The notes under the pieces: generated by a model | The model's input: only the letters and a program-made list of their open reading frames with translations | What the model was told of the DNA's origin: nothing | Databases searched by the model: none | Position numbers and translations under genes: made by a program | DNA from: Rhodocyclus gracilis | GTDB taxonomy: Bacteria; Pseudomonadota; Gammaproteobacteria; Burkholderiales; Rhodocyclaceae | Assembly: GCF_009617575.1 (NCBI RefSeq) | Contig: NZ_WIXJ01000001.1 | Coordinates: 558,001 to 622,000, forward strand | Reading direction: 5' to 3' | Length of the DNA stretch: 64,000 bases | Shown: positions 57,618 through 64,000 of the stretch, one piece after another | Layout of the letters: every line of letters begins with the position of its first letter | Numbering within the stretch: the stretch's first letter is position 1

Positions 57618-58082
57618 GTGTTTGCCGTCGTTCTCTACCAGCCCGAAATCCCGCCCAACACCGGCAACGTCATTCGCTTGTGCGCCAATACCGGCGCCGA
57701 CCTGCATCTCGTCGAACCTCTCGGTTTTCGCTGGGACGACCGCCAGTTAAAACGCGCCGGACTCGACTACCACGAATTCGCGCGCGTCTTCCGGCACGCC
57801 GACTGGGCGACGGCAAAAGCCGCGCTGGCCGGGCGCAGACTCTTCGCCCTCAGCACCAAGGGCGAGCGACGCCCCGATGAAATCGCCTTCCTGCCGGAGG
57901 ATGTTTTCGTCTTCGGCCGCGAAACGAGCGGTCTGCCGGAGGAAGTCGTCGCCGAATTCGCCGCAGAACACCGCCTGCGGCTCCCCATGCGCCCCGGTCA
58001 GCGCAGCCTCAATCTCTCCAATGCCGTCGCCGTGACGGTGTTTGAGGCCTGGCGCCAACAGGGCTTTAGCGGCGGCTGTTGA
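57618..58082 (+). CDS. trmL: tRNA (cytidine(34)-2'-O)-methyltransferase
   Basis: A SPOUT methyltransferase of 154 aa that methylates the wobble base of tRNA-Leu. It starts MFAVVLYQPEIPPNTGNVIRLCANTG (GTG start) and has the trefoil-knot motifs FGRETSGLPEEV and RSLNLSNAVAVTVFEAWRQ. It ends 1 bp before the stop of gpsA on the other strand. Confidence 0.95.
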   Translation: MFAVVLYQPEIPPNTGNVIRLCANTGADLHLVEPLGFRWDDRQLKRAGLDYHEFARVFRHADWATAKAALAGRRLFALSTKGERRPDEIAFLPEDVFVFGRETSGLPEEVVAEFAAEHRLRLPMRPGQRSLNLSNAVAVTVFEAWRQQGFSGGC

Positions 58083-58083
58083 A

Positions 58084-59073
58084 TCAGGCGCTTTCGTCCT
58101 TGGGGTCGCGCGTAAGCAGTTGCTCGACCGCCGCCGAGGCCGGGATGCCGGCATGCAAAATGGCATCAACAGCTTGCGTGATCGGCATTTCGATGCCCAT
58201 CTCACTGGCGCGGCGCGCCACCTCGCGGGCGGTACCGACGCCTTCGGCGACGTGGCCCAACTCCTCGAGAATCTGCGGTAGCGTCTTGCCGGCCGCCAGC
58301 GCCAGACCGACCCGGCGGTTGCGCGACAAATCGCCCGTACAGGTGAGAATGAGGTCGCCCATGCCAGCGAGCCCCATGAAGGTTTGCCGTTGGCCGCCGA
58401 CGGCCAGGCCAAAGCGCGCCATTTCCGCCAGTCCGCGCGTCACCAGTGCCGCCCGGGCGTTATGTCCAAGACCCAGACCGTCGCAAATGCCGGCGGCGAT
58501 GGCCATGACGTTCTTGACGGCACCGCCGATTTCGACACCCTTGAGGTCGTCGCTGGCGTAGATGCGCAGACGCGGACAGTGCAGCGCATGCGCGATGCGG
58601 CGGGCGAATTCGATATCCGCCGAGGCGAGCGTCACCGCCGTCGGCAGACCCTGTGCCACTTCTTCGGCAAAGCTCGGACCGGACAAGGCGCCGCAGACAA
58701 AATCGCCCCCCAGTTCTTCGGCGACGATCTGATGCGGCAACTTGCCGCTCGCCGCTTCCAGCCCCTTGCAGACCCACACCAGCGGCGGCACCGGGCCAAG
58801 CGCCCTTACACTCGCCAGAGTCGCCCGAAAGCCGACAAGCGGCGCGGCGATGACCAGCAACTCGGCACCAGCCACCGCCTCGCGCAGATCGCTGGCGAGC
58901 GCCAGCGCATCGGGCAGACGATGCCCCGGCAAAAAGCGGCGATTCTCGCGGCACTCGCGCATCTCGGCGACGAGATCCGCTTCACGCGCCCAGAGGGTGA
59001 CGGAATGACGACCAGCAAACGCGACCGCCAGCGCCGTTCCCCAGGCGCCTGCGGAAACCACAGTGATATTCAT
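58084..59073 (-). CDS. gpsA: Glycerol-3-phosphate dehydrogenase [NAD(P)+]
   Basis: This enzyme reduces dihydroxyacetone phosphate to glycerol 3-phosphate for phospholipid synthesis. The 329-aa protein has the N-terminal Rossmann fold (MNITVVSAGAWGTALA), CKGLEAASGKLPHQI, SGPSFAEEVAQGLPTAV, and the catalytic Lys segment EIGGAVKNVMAIAAGICDGLGLGHNARAALVTRG. The first Gly of the usual GxGxxG loop is Ser7 here. It is the last gene of a minus-strand operon with SH3, secB, grxC and rhodanese genes. Confidence 0.95.
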   Translation of the reverse strand: MNITVVSAGAWGTALAVAFAGRHSVTLWAREADLVAEMRECRENRRFLPGHRLPDALALASDLREAVAGAELLVIAAPLVGFRATLASVRALGPVPPLVWVCKGLEAASGKLPHQIVAEELGGDFVCGALSGPSFAEEVAQGLPTAVTLASADIEFARRIAHALHCPRLRIYASDDLKGVEIGGAVKNVMAIAAGICDGLGLGHNARAALVTRGLAEMARFGLAVGGQRQTFMGLAGMGDLILTCTGDLSRNRRVGLALAAGKTLPQILEELGHVAEGVGTAREVARRASEMGIEMPITQAVDAILHAGIPASAAVEQLLTRDPKDESA

Positions 59074-59091
59074 CGACAACACGACTTCCTG

Positions 59092-59532
59092 TTAAAGACC
59101 CCAGACCTGATTGGCGCGCACGAAACCACTCTGCCCGTCGACGTGCCGCACCTTCGCCCAACCGCCCGGCACGAGTTCGACGAAATCGAGCAGCACGCCT
59201 TTTTCGGCGTCGAAGACCAGCGGCGACGACTCGTCGGCCGCCTGACGGACGCTGGCGCGGCTGGCGGTGACGATCAGGGTGCGCTGATCCGACAGACTCT
59301 TCTTATCGATCCACGCCAGCCCGCCGGCGGCATCGCGCACCTTGATCCAGCCATCGAGCACGACGACCGCCTCGACCGGCGTACCGCGACGGATGACGAA
59401 CAGCGGCACGCCTTTCTGCGACGGCGAATCGTAGAGCACCGTGGGCGTGTCGACGCTGCGGTAATCGACGGCAAACGACGGCGCCGCCGCGGCAAGCAGG
59501 AGAAATAGAGCCAGTGGGCGGTGCAGTCGCAT
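59092..59532 (-). CDS. Exported SH3-domain protein
   Basis: A 146-aa periplasmic protein with a signal peptide (MRLHRPLALFLLLAAAAPSFA) and two bacterial SH3 repeats: residues about 28-75 (TVLYDSPSQKGVPLFVIRRGTPVEAVVVLDGWIKVRD) and 87-143 (ASVRQAADESSPLVFDAEKGVLLDFVELVPGGWAKVRH). The ending GFVRANQVWGL is typical of SH3_4/DUF1058 proteins. Probably binds cell-wall or peptide; role unproven. It lies between gpsA and secB. Confidence 0.87.
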   Translation of the reverse strand: MRLHRPLALFLLLAAAAPSFAVDYRSVDTPTVLYDSPSQKGVPLFVIRRGTPVEAVVVLDGWIKVRDAAGGLAWIDKKSLSDQRTLIVTASRASVRQAADESSPLVFDAEKGVLLDFVELVPGGWAKVRHVDGQSGFVRANQVWGL

Positions 59533-59554
59533 GCGCGCGCTCCCGAAGAGAGAC

Positions 59555-60022
59555 TTACTGGACGGTTGCCTCGGCGGGGGCGCTGGCCGCCGCGTTTTGC
59601 TGTTCGAGGCGCTGGAAGTACAGCGTTTCAAAATTGACCGGTTGCAGCAGCACCGGCGCAAACCCGGCGCGGATCACGGCGTCGGAAATGACTTCGCGCG
59701 CATACGGGAAGAGGATGTTCGGGCAGGCAATCGAGAGCAGCGGATCGAGATCGCCCTGCGGCACGTTGCGTACGCGGAAGATGCCGGCCTGGCCCGCTTC
59801 GACGAGGAACACGACTTTTTCGCCGAGGCGGGCGGTAACGGTCACCGTCAGCGTGACTTCGAAGACTTCTTCATTCAGCGGCTGCGCGGCGCTTTGCATC
59901 TGAATGGTGATCTCGGGCGATTCCTGCTCAAGAAAGATGGCCGGCGCGTTCGGCACTTCGACCGACAAATCCTTGATGTACAGCTTCTCGATCGAAAAAA
60001 CGGGGGATTCCTGTTCGCTCAT
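59555..60022 (-). CDS. secB: Protein-export chaperone SecB
   Basis: A 155-aa cytosolic chaperone that keeps precursor proteins unfolded and hands them to SecA. SEQESPVFSIEKLYIKDLSVEVPNAP at the start, TARLGEKVVFLVEAGQAGIF, and CPNILFPYAREVISDAVIRAGFAPVLLQPVNFE are family marks. The C-terminal tail is short. It follows grxC by 47 bp. Confidence 0.97.
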   Translation of the reverse strand: MSEQESPVFSIEKLYIKDLSVEVPNAPAIFLEQESPEITIQMQSAAQPLNEEVFEVTLTVTVTARLGEKVVFLVEAGQAGIFRVRNVPQGDLDPLLSIACPNILFPYAREVISDAVIRAGFAPVLLQPVNFETLYFQRLEQQNAAASAPAEATVQ

Positions 60023-60069
60023 GGTGGGGTCTCGTGGTGAAAGGGGAGTAATAAAGGAAAGGCGGAAGG

Positions 60070-60339
60070 TCAGTTGCCCGCCAGCAAGGGCAGCAGGCCG
60101 CCGGCGCGGTCGAGCGCCACCAACTCGTCACAACCGCCCACATGCGTTTCGCCAATGAAGATCTGCGGCACGGTACGCATACCGCCGCTACGCTGCAACA
60201 TTTCATCGCGCCGCGCCGGATCGAGATCGACGCGAATCTTCTCGATCTCGGTGACACCCCGTTGCCGCAACAACTGTTCGGCACGGATGCAATACGGACA
60301 GACGCCGGTGGCGTACATCAGAACCTTGGCGGTGCTCAT
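60070..60339 (-). CDS. grxC: Glutaredoxin 3
   Basis: An 89-aa dithiol glutaredoxin with the redox site CPYC (MYATGVCPYCIRAEQLL) and the glutathione-binding TVPQIFIGETHVGGCDEL. It reduces protein disulfides with glutathione. Its start overlaps the rhodanese stop by 4 nt. Confidence 0.96.
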   Translation of the reverse strand: MSTAKVLMYATGVCPYCIRAEQLLRQRGVTEIEKIRVDLDPARRDEMLQRSGGMRTVPQIFIGETHVGGCDELVALDRAGGLLPLLAGN

Positions 60340-60764
60340 TTGCGCGCGCCTTTCCTGATCGGCAACCCGCCCTGCACCCAGGCGTCGATACCGCCGTCGA
60401 GGCTATGCACCTTGGTAAAACCGGCCTTGGTCAGCTGCGCACAGGCTGTCGCCGAACGCGCGCCGGACTGGCAGATGAGGATGAGCGGGCGCTCCTTGAA
60501 TTTTTCAAGCTCCGTCAGACGATCCTTGATCTGCCCGGCGGGGATGTTGCGCGAGTCGGCAACGTGGCCGGCGGTGAATTCGGCCGGCTCACGCACGTCG
60601 ATGGTCAGCGCGTCCTCACGGTTGATCAGCAAGGTCGCCTGCGTCGGCGAAAGCCCCTTGCCGCCGGGACGGCGGATGAAGGTCGCCAGCAACATGGCAC
60701 CGCTGGTGACAGCAATGGCAACGAGAAGAAGGTTTTGTTGAATGAATTCCAAGCGGGGCTCCAA
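60336..60764 (-). CDS. Membrane-anchored rhodanese-like protein
   Basis: A 142-aa protein with an N-terminal membrane helix (FIQQNLLLVAIAVTSGAMLLATFI) and a rhodanese domain with the active Cys in PLILICQSGARSATAC. It resembles YibN of E. coli, which sits in the same rhodanese-grxC-secB-gpsA order. It may act in sulfur transfer or as a membrane protein biogenesis factor. Confidence 0.9.
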   Translation of the reverse strand: MEPRLEFIQQNLLLVAIAVTSGAMLLATFIRRPGGKGLSPTQATLLINREDALTIDVREPAEFTAGHVADSRNIPAGQIKDRLTELEKFKERPLILICQSGARSATACAQLTKAGFTKVHSLDGGIDAWVQGGLPIRKGARK

Positions 60765-61156
60765 GTACGACAGTCGTGCGGGGTTGGAAACTTACCATGC
60801 CGTTTGCCCGAAAAGCGCAGCCAGCGCACGACGGCAATGCGCAAACGCGCAAAAACACGGGCATCGCCAACAGGCGGCAGATCGGCACACGAAAACTCGC
60901 CGCGCTCTCCGGCCCTCCAGCATCGCCGACGCGCATTGCACGCCGGTGACGTGAAGCGAAGATGGCGGCCCGGAAAGTGCGCCCGAAAGGACCGGCCAAG
61001 GCGCATGCGGCTCGTGAAAGGCGTCAATCCATTATAAAATAATTCCCCCTGCGCCGTATGTGACGCCCGCACGGCTGATTTCTGGCACAAAAGCCGCAGC
61101 CCGCCGCGTCGCCGACGCCTCCACTGCTCACTCAGACCCCCACTCTTTCCGCCCAC
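60765..61156. other. Divergent intergenic region, rhodanese operon / gpmA
   Basis: No gene is supported. The only AT-rich spot is near 61030-61045, with TATAAAAT at 61033-61040 that may be the gpmA -10 box; the leader would be over 100 nt. The part 60790-61010 is GC-rich with chance open frames. No hairpin with a T-run was found. Confidence 0.4.
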
Positions 61157-61915
61157 ATGAAGAAGATCGTATTGCTGCGCCATGGTGAATCCACCTGGAA
61201 CAAGGAAAACCGCTTCACCGGCTGGACCGACGTCGACCTCACCGAACGCGGCCTCGCCGAAGCGAAAGCCGCCGGCCAACTGATGAAGGACGCCGGCTTT
61301 GCCTTCGATCTGGCCTTCAGCTCGGTACTCAAGCGCGCCATGCGCACGCTGTGGATCGCCCTCGACGAGATGGACCGCCTGTGGATTCCGGTGCACCGCT
61401 CCTGGCGCCTCAACGAACGCCATTACGGCGGACTGCAAGGACTCAACAAGGCGGAAACCGCCGCCAAGTACGGCGACGCGCAAGTCCTCGAATGGCGCCG
61501 CAGCTACGATGTTCCGCCGCCCGCACTGGCGCTCGACGACGAGCGCCACCCCCGTTTCGACGCACGCTACGCACCGGCCTACAGCGGTCTCTCCGCCGAA
61601 GAGCTGCCGCGCACCGAATGCCTGAAAGACACCGTCGCCCGCTTCGTCCCCTACTGGCTCGAAACCATCGCCCCGGAGGTCAAGGCCGGACGCAGCGTCA
61701 TCATTGCCGCCCACGGCAACAGCCTGCGCGCACTGGTGAAATACCTCGACAACATCTCCGACGACGACATCGTCAATCTCAACATCCCGACCGGCATCCC
61801 GCTGGTGTACGAACTGGATGACGATCTCAAGCCGATCCGCAGCTACTACCTCGGCGATCAGGAGGCGGCACAAGCAGCCGCGGCCGCCGTTGCCAATCAG
61901 GCACGCAGCGCCTGA
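61157..61915 (+). CDS. gpmA: 2,3-bisphosphoglycerate-dependent phosphoglycerate mutase
   Basis: This glycolytic enzyme interconverts 3- and 2-phosphoglycerate. The 252-aa protein has the phospho-His motif [27 protein letters not shown] at the start, [16 protein letters not shown], and the second His in [17 protein letters not shown]. The C-terminal tail is Ala-rich. The EnvC-like reading frame starts inside its 3' end. Confidence 0.97.
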   Translation: MKKIVLLRHGESTWNKENRFTGWTDVDLTERGLAEAKAAGQLMKDAGFAFDLAFSSVLKRAMRTLWIALDEMDRLWIPVHRSWRLNERHYGGLQGLNKAETAAKYGDAQVLEWRRSYDVPPPALALDDERHPRFDARYAPAYSGLSAEELPRTECLKDTVARFVPYWLETIAPEVKAGRSVIIAAHGNSLRALVKYLDNISDDDIVNLNIPTGIPLVYELDDDLKPIRSYYLGDQEAAQAAAAAVANQARSA

Positions 61916-63299
61916 GCGTCCTGCCGTCGCCGTCAGCGGCGCGCGGCGGCAGAGCGCCTGCCCCTCCGCCCTGCACCGCGCCCGTCTGCGGCTCGTCGGC
62001 CTCACCCTCTGCGGCCTTTTGAGCAGCGGCGCGGCGCTGGCGGCGAATGCCAACGCGCACGCCAAGGACACCCCGCCCGTCCGCGAGGTCGCCGACAAGC
62101 GTAACGACCTCAAGGATCTGCGCGGACAGATCGAGGCGATGCGCAAGGATCTCGCCAACGCGGAAGGTTCGCGCGCCGACGCCGCCGACCAACTGAAGGA
62201 CGTCGAGCGCGAAATCTCCATCATGCAGCGCGATCTGCGTGATCTCGCCACGCAGCGTAGCGATCTGCAAGCGGCGCTGGCCCGCCTCGCCACGCAGTCG
62301 CGCGACATGGAATCGCGCGTCTCCGGGCAACAGCAGCAACTCGAACAACTGATCCGCCACCACTACCTGCAAGGCGACCCGGACGTAATGCGCCTGCTCC
62401 TCAACGGCGACGATCCGAACCAGATTGCCCGCGACCTGCACTACCTCGCCGCCGTCGGCCACGCACGCGGCGAGTTGGTACACGAAATCGAAAACGCCCT
62501 CGCGCAAAAACAGGCCCTCGCCGCCGATACGCGCGAACGCGCCGCCGAACTGGCGCAAGTCGAAGCCCAGCAAAAAGCCAAAAGCGAAGCCCTCGTGCAG
62601 CGCCGCGAACAACGGCGAGCCGCCCTCGAAAAGATTTCCGCGCGTATCAGCGCCCAACGCAAGGAGATCGGCGCCAAGGAACGCGACGAGCGCCGGCTGA
62701 CGCAACTGGTCGACCGGCTGGCGAAAATCATCGCCGCCCGCCCCGCCCCCCGGCGCGAAGCGCCCCCCGCCGAAAAACCCGCAGAACGCTCGCCGGAGCG
62801 CAACACCCCGCGCGAAGAGCGCGGCCGCCCGACACCGGCGAAACCGGAGACGCGCCCGACAGAGATCGTGAACGAACGTACGCCGCAAGCGCAGGATTCC
62901 GGCAGCTTCGCCCGCCTGAAAGGCGACCTGCGGCTGCCGGTGCGCGGCACCATCAGCAACCGCTTTGGCAGCGCGCGGCCTGAAGGCGGCACATGGAAAG
63001 GACTCTTCGTGCGCGCGGCAGCAGGCAGCGAAGTCCGCGCCATTGCCAGCGGGCGCGTCGTCTTTGCCGACTGGATGCGCGGCTTCGGCAATCTCCTCAT
63101 CGTCGACCACAGCGACGGCTATCTGTCGATCTATGGCAACAATGACGCATTGCTGAAACAGGTTGGCGATAACGTACGCGGCGGCGATGCCATCGCGGCC
63201 GTGGGCGACAGCGGTGGCAACCCGGAATCGGGTTTATACTTCGAACTCCGCCACCAGGGGCAACCGCTGGATCCGTTGAAGTGGGTCAGCGTCAGATAA
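61818..63299 (+). CDS. EnvC-like murein hydrolase activator, M23 domain
   Basis: A periplasmic protein with a signal-like hydrophobic segment ([17 protein letters not shown]), a long coiled coil (about residues 85-310), a Pro/Arg-rich linker, and a C-terminal LytM/M23 domain ([62 protein letters not shown]). The usual HxxxD zinc ligand is replaced (GLFVRA), as in EnvC, which activates amidases rather than cutting peptidoglycan. No ATG lies after gpmA; the ATG at 61818 or TTG at 61890 are inside it. ctpA follows 23 bp later. Confidence 0.85.
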   Translation: MTISSRSAATTSAIRRRHKQPRPPLPIRHAAPERPAVAVSGARRQSACPSALHRARLRLVGLTLCGLLSSGAALAANANAHAKDTPPVREVADKRNDLKDLRGQIEAMRKDLANAEGSRADAADQLKDVEREISIMQRDLRDLATQRSDLQAALARLATQSRDMESRVSGQQQQLEQLIRHHYLQGDPDVMRLLLNGDDPNQIARDLHYLAAVGHARGELVHEIENALAQKQALAADTRERAAELAQVEAQQKAKSEALVQRREQRRAALEKISARISAQRKEIGAKERDERRLTQLVDRLAKIIAARPAPRREAPPAEKPAERSPERNTPREERGRPTPAKPETRPTEIVNERTPQAQDSGSFARLKGDLRLPVRGTISNRFGSARPEGGTWKGLFVRAAAGSEVRAIASGRVVFADWMRGFGNLLIVDHSDGYLSIYGNNDALLKQVGDNVRGGDAIAAVGDSGGNPESGLYFELRHQGQPLDPLKWVSVR

Positions 63300-63322
63300 C
63301 ACGCGGCATTGGAGTGCTACAG

Positions 63323-64000
63323 ATGGGCAATTGGAAAAAGGCCGGACTCATTTGCGCCGGGTTTGTCGGCGGTGCGGCAGTCAGTCTCGCGGTGACGGTA
63401 TTTGCCGACAAGGACGTGCGGACGGGCCTGCCGATCGAGGACTTGCGCACCTTCGCCGAAGTCTTCAACGCGATCAAGCAAGGTTACGTCGAGCCGGTCG
63501 ACGACAAGACGCTGATCAGCAACGCCATCAGCGGCATGGTTTCCAACCTCGACCCGCACTCCGCCTACCTCGACGCCGATGCCTTCAAGGAGTTGCAGGT
63601 CGGCACGCAGGGCGAATTCGGCGGTCTTGGCATCGAAGTCGGCATGGAGGATGGCCTCGTCAAGGTCGTCTCGCCGATTGAAGACACGCCGGCCTACCGT
63701 GCCGGCATCAAGAGCGGCGACCTCATCTACAAGCTCGACGACACGCTGGTCAAGGGCCTGACCCTCTCCGACGCCGTCAAGCGCATGCGCGGCAAGCCGA
63801 AGACGCCGATCAAGCTCGGCATCCTGCGCAAGGGTGAAAGCAAGCCGCTCGAACTCACGCTGCTGCGCGAAGTGATCAAGGTGCAGAGCGTCAAGTCCAA
63901 GCTCGTCGAACCAGGCTTTGGCTACCTGCGCATCACCTCCTTCCAGGAAAACACCGTCGCCTCGCTCGCCAAGCACATCGGCGACCTTTACAAGCAAGGC
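63323..64000 (+). CDS. Carboxyl-terminal processing protease (S41), partial
   Basis: The first 226 codons of a periplasmic S41 protease; the catalytic Ser-Lys domain lies past the window end. It has a signal anchor (WKKAGLICAGFVGGAAVSLAVTVFA), the segment FNAIKQGYVEPVDDKTLISNAISGMVSNLDPHSAYL, and a PDZ domain (about 85-170: LGIEVGMEDGLVKVVSPIEDTPAYRAGIKSGDLIYKLD). The envC-like/ctpA order after gpmA is typical of proteobacteria. GGAG precedes the ATG at 63323. Confidence 0.93.
   Translation, partial: MGNWKKAGLICAGFVGGAAVSLAVTVFADKDVRTGLPIEDLRTFAEVFNAIKQGYVEPVDDKTLISNAISGMVSNLDPHSAYLDADAFKELQVGTQGEFGGLGIEVGMEDGLVKVVSPIEDTPAYRAGIKSGDLIYKLDDTLVKGLTLSDAVKRMRGKPKTPIKLGILRKGESKPLELTLLREVIKVQSVKSKLVEPGFGYLRITSFQENTVASLAKHIGDLYKQG

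Overview
The window is a GC-rich chromosomal stretch of a Gram-negative bacterium, most likely a betaproteobacterium of the Rhodocyclales group. This is inferred from gene content and order: rplU-rpmA-obgE-proB, trpGDC, ffh with a cytochrome-c-assembly-like gene, pilD, slmA, hemB, engB with cytochrome c4, bioBC, and secB-grxC-gpsA. Almost every base is used by tightly packed housekeeping genes, many with 4-nt ATGA-type overlaps. No rRNA, CRISPR array, intact insertion sequence or prophage gene was seen.

Layout. 1-4400: partial secreted protein, a hypothetical protein, an AT-rich intergenic island, a small CxxC protein, a chemoreceptor, and the frameshifted relic of a YeeE/YedE-type membrane protein. 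4409-11181: tRNA-Pro(CGG), ispB, rplU-rpmA, obgE-proB, and trpG-trpD-trpC on the minus strand. 11443-15027: an iron-uptake island (siderophore receptor plus PepSY protein) with a consensus promoter and a Fur-like site, placed just upstream of trpG, where no trpE is found. 15083-20737: ffh, ypjD-like, CorC/HlyC-like, pilD, FmdB-like, DUF502. 20807-24064: aspS, a secreted barnase-type RNase, its barstar-type inhibitor, and nudB. 24095-31422: a CWC protein, argB, a 5'-nucleotidase, slmA, an acyltransferase, hemB, a structured intergenic locus, engB and cytochrome c4. 31660-39620: bioC, bioB, DUF2076, an exported Ppx/GppA-like protein, DUF4337, an HExxH protein, DUF4139 and comF.

39577-57513 is a complete MSHA-type (type IV-like) pilus locus, all on the minus strand. 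Its transcription order is E-G-F-like-pilin-pilin-C-D-O-P-Q followed by I-I'-J-K-L-M-N. Compared with the Vibrio order recalled from the literature, the two halves are swapped. PilD at 18841 is a plausible prepilin peptidase for the six prepilin-like proteins. A strong terminator-like hairpin lies just after the mshA-like gene, inside the first codons of mshC.

57618-64000: trmL, a gpsA/SH3/secB/grxC/rhodanese operon, gpmA, an EnvC-like peptidase and the start of a carboxyl-terminal protease.

The least ordinary elements are the barnase/barstar cassette, the exported Ppx/GppA-like protein with its uncharacterised neighbours, the hairpin-rich hemB-engB intergenic region with a plus-strand terminator but no gene, two arrays of degenerate 9-bp repeats, the permuted pilus locus with its intra-operon terminator, and the decaying YeeE relic.
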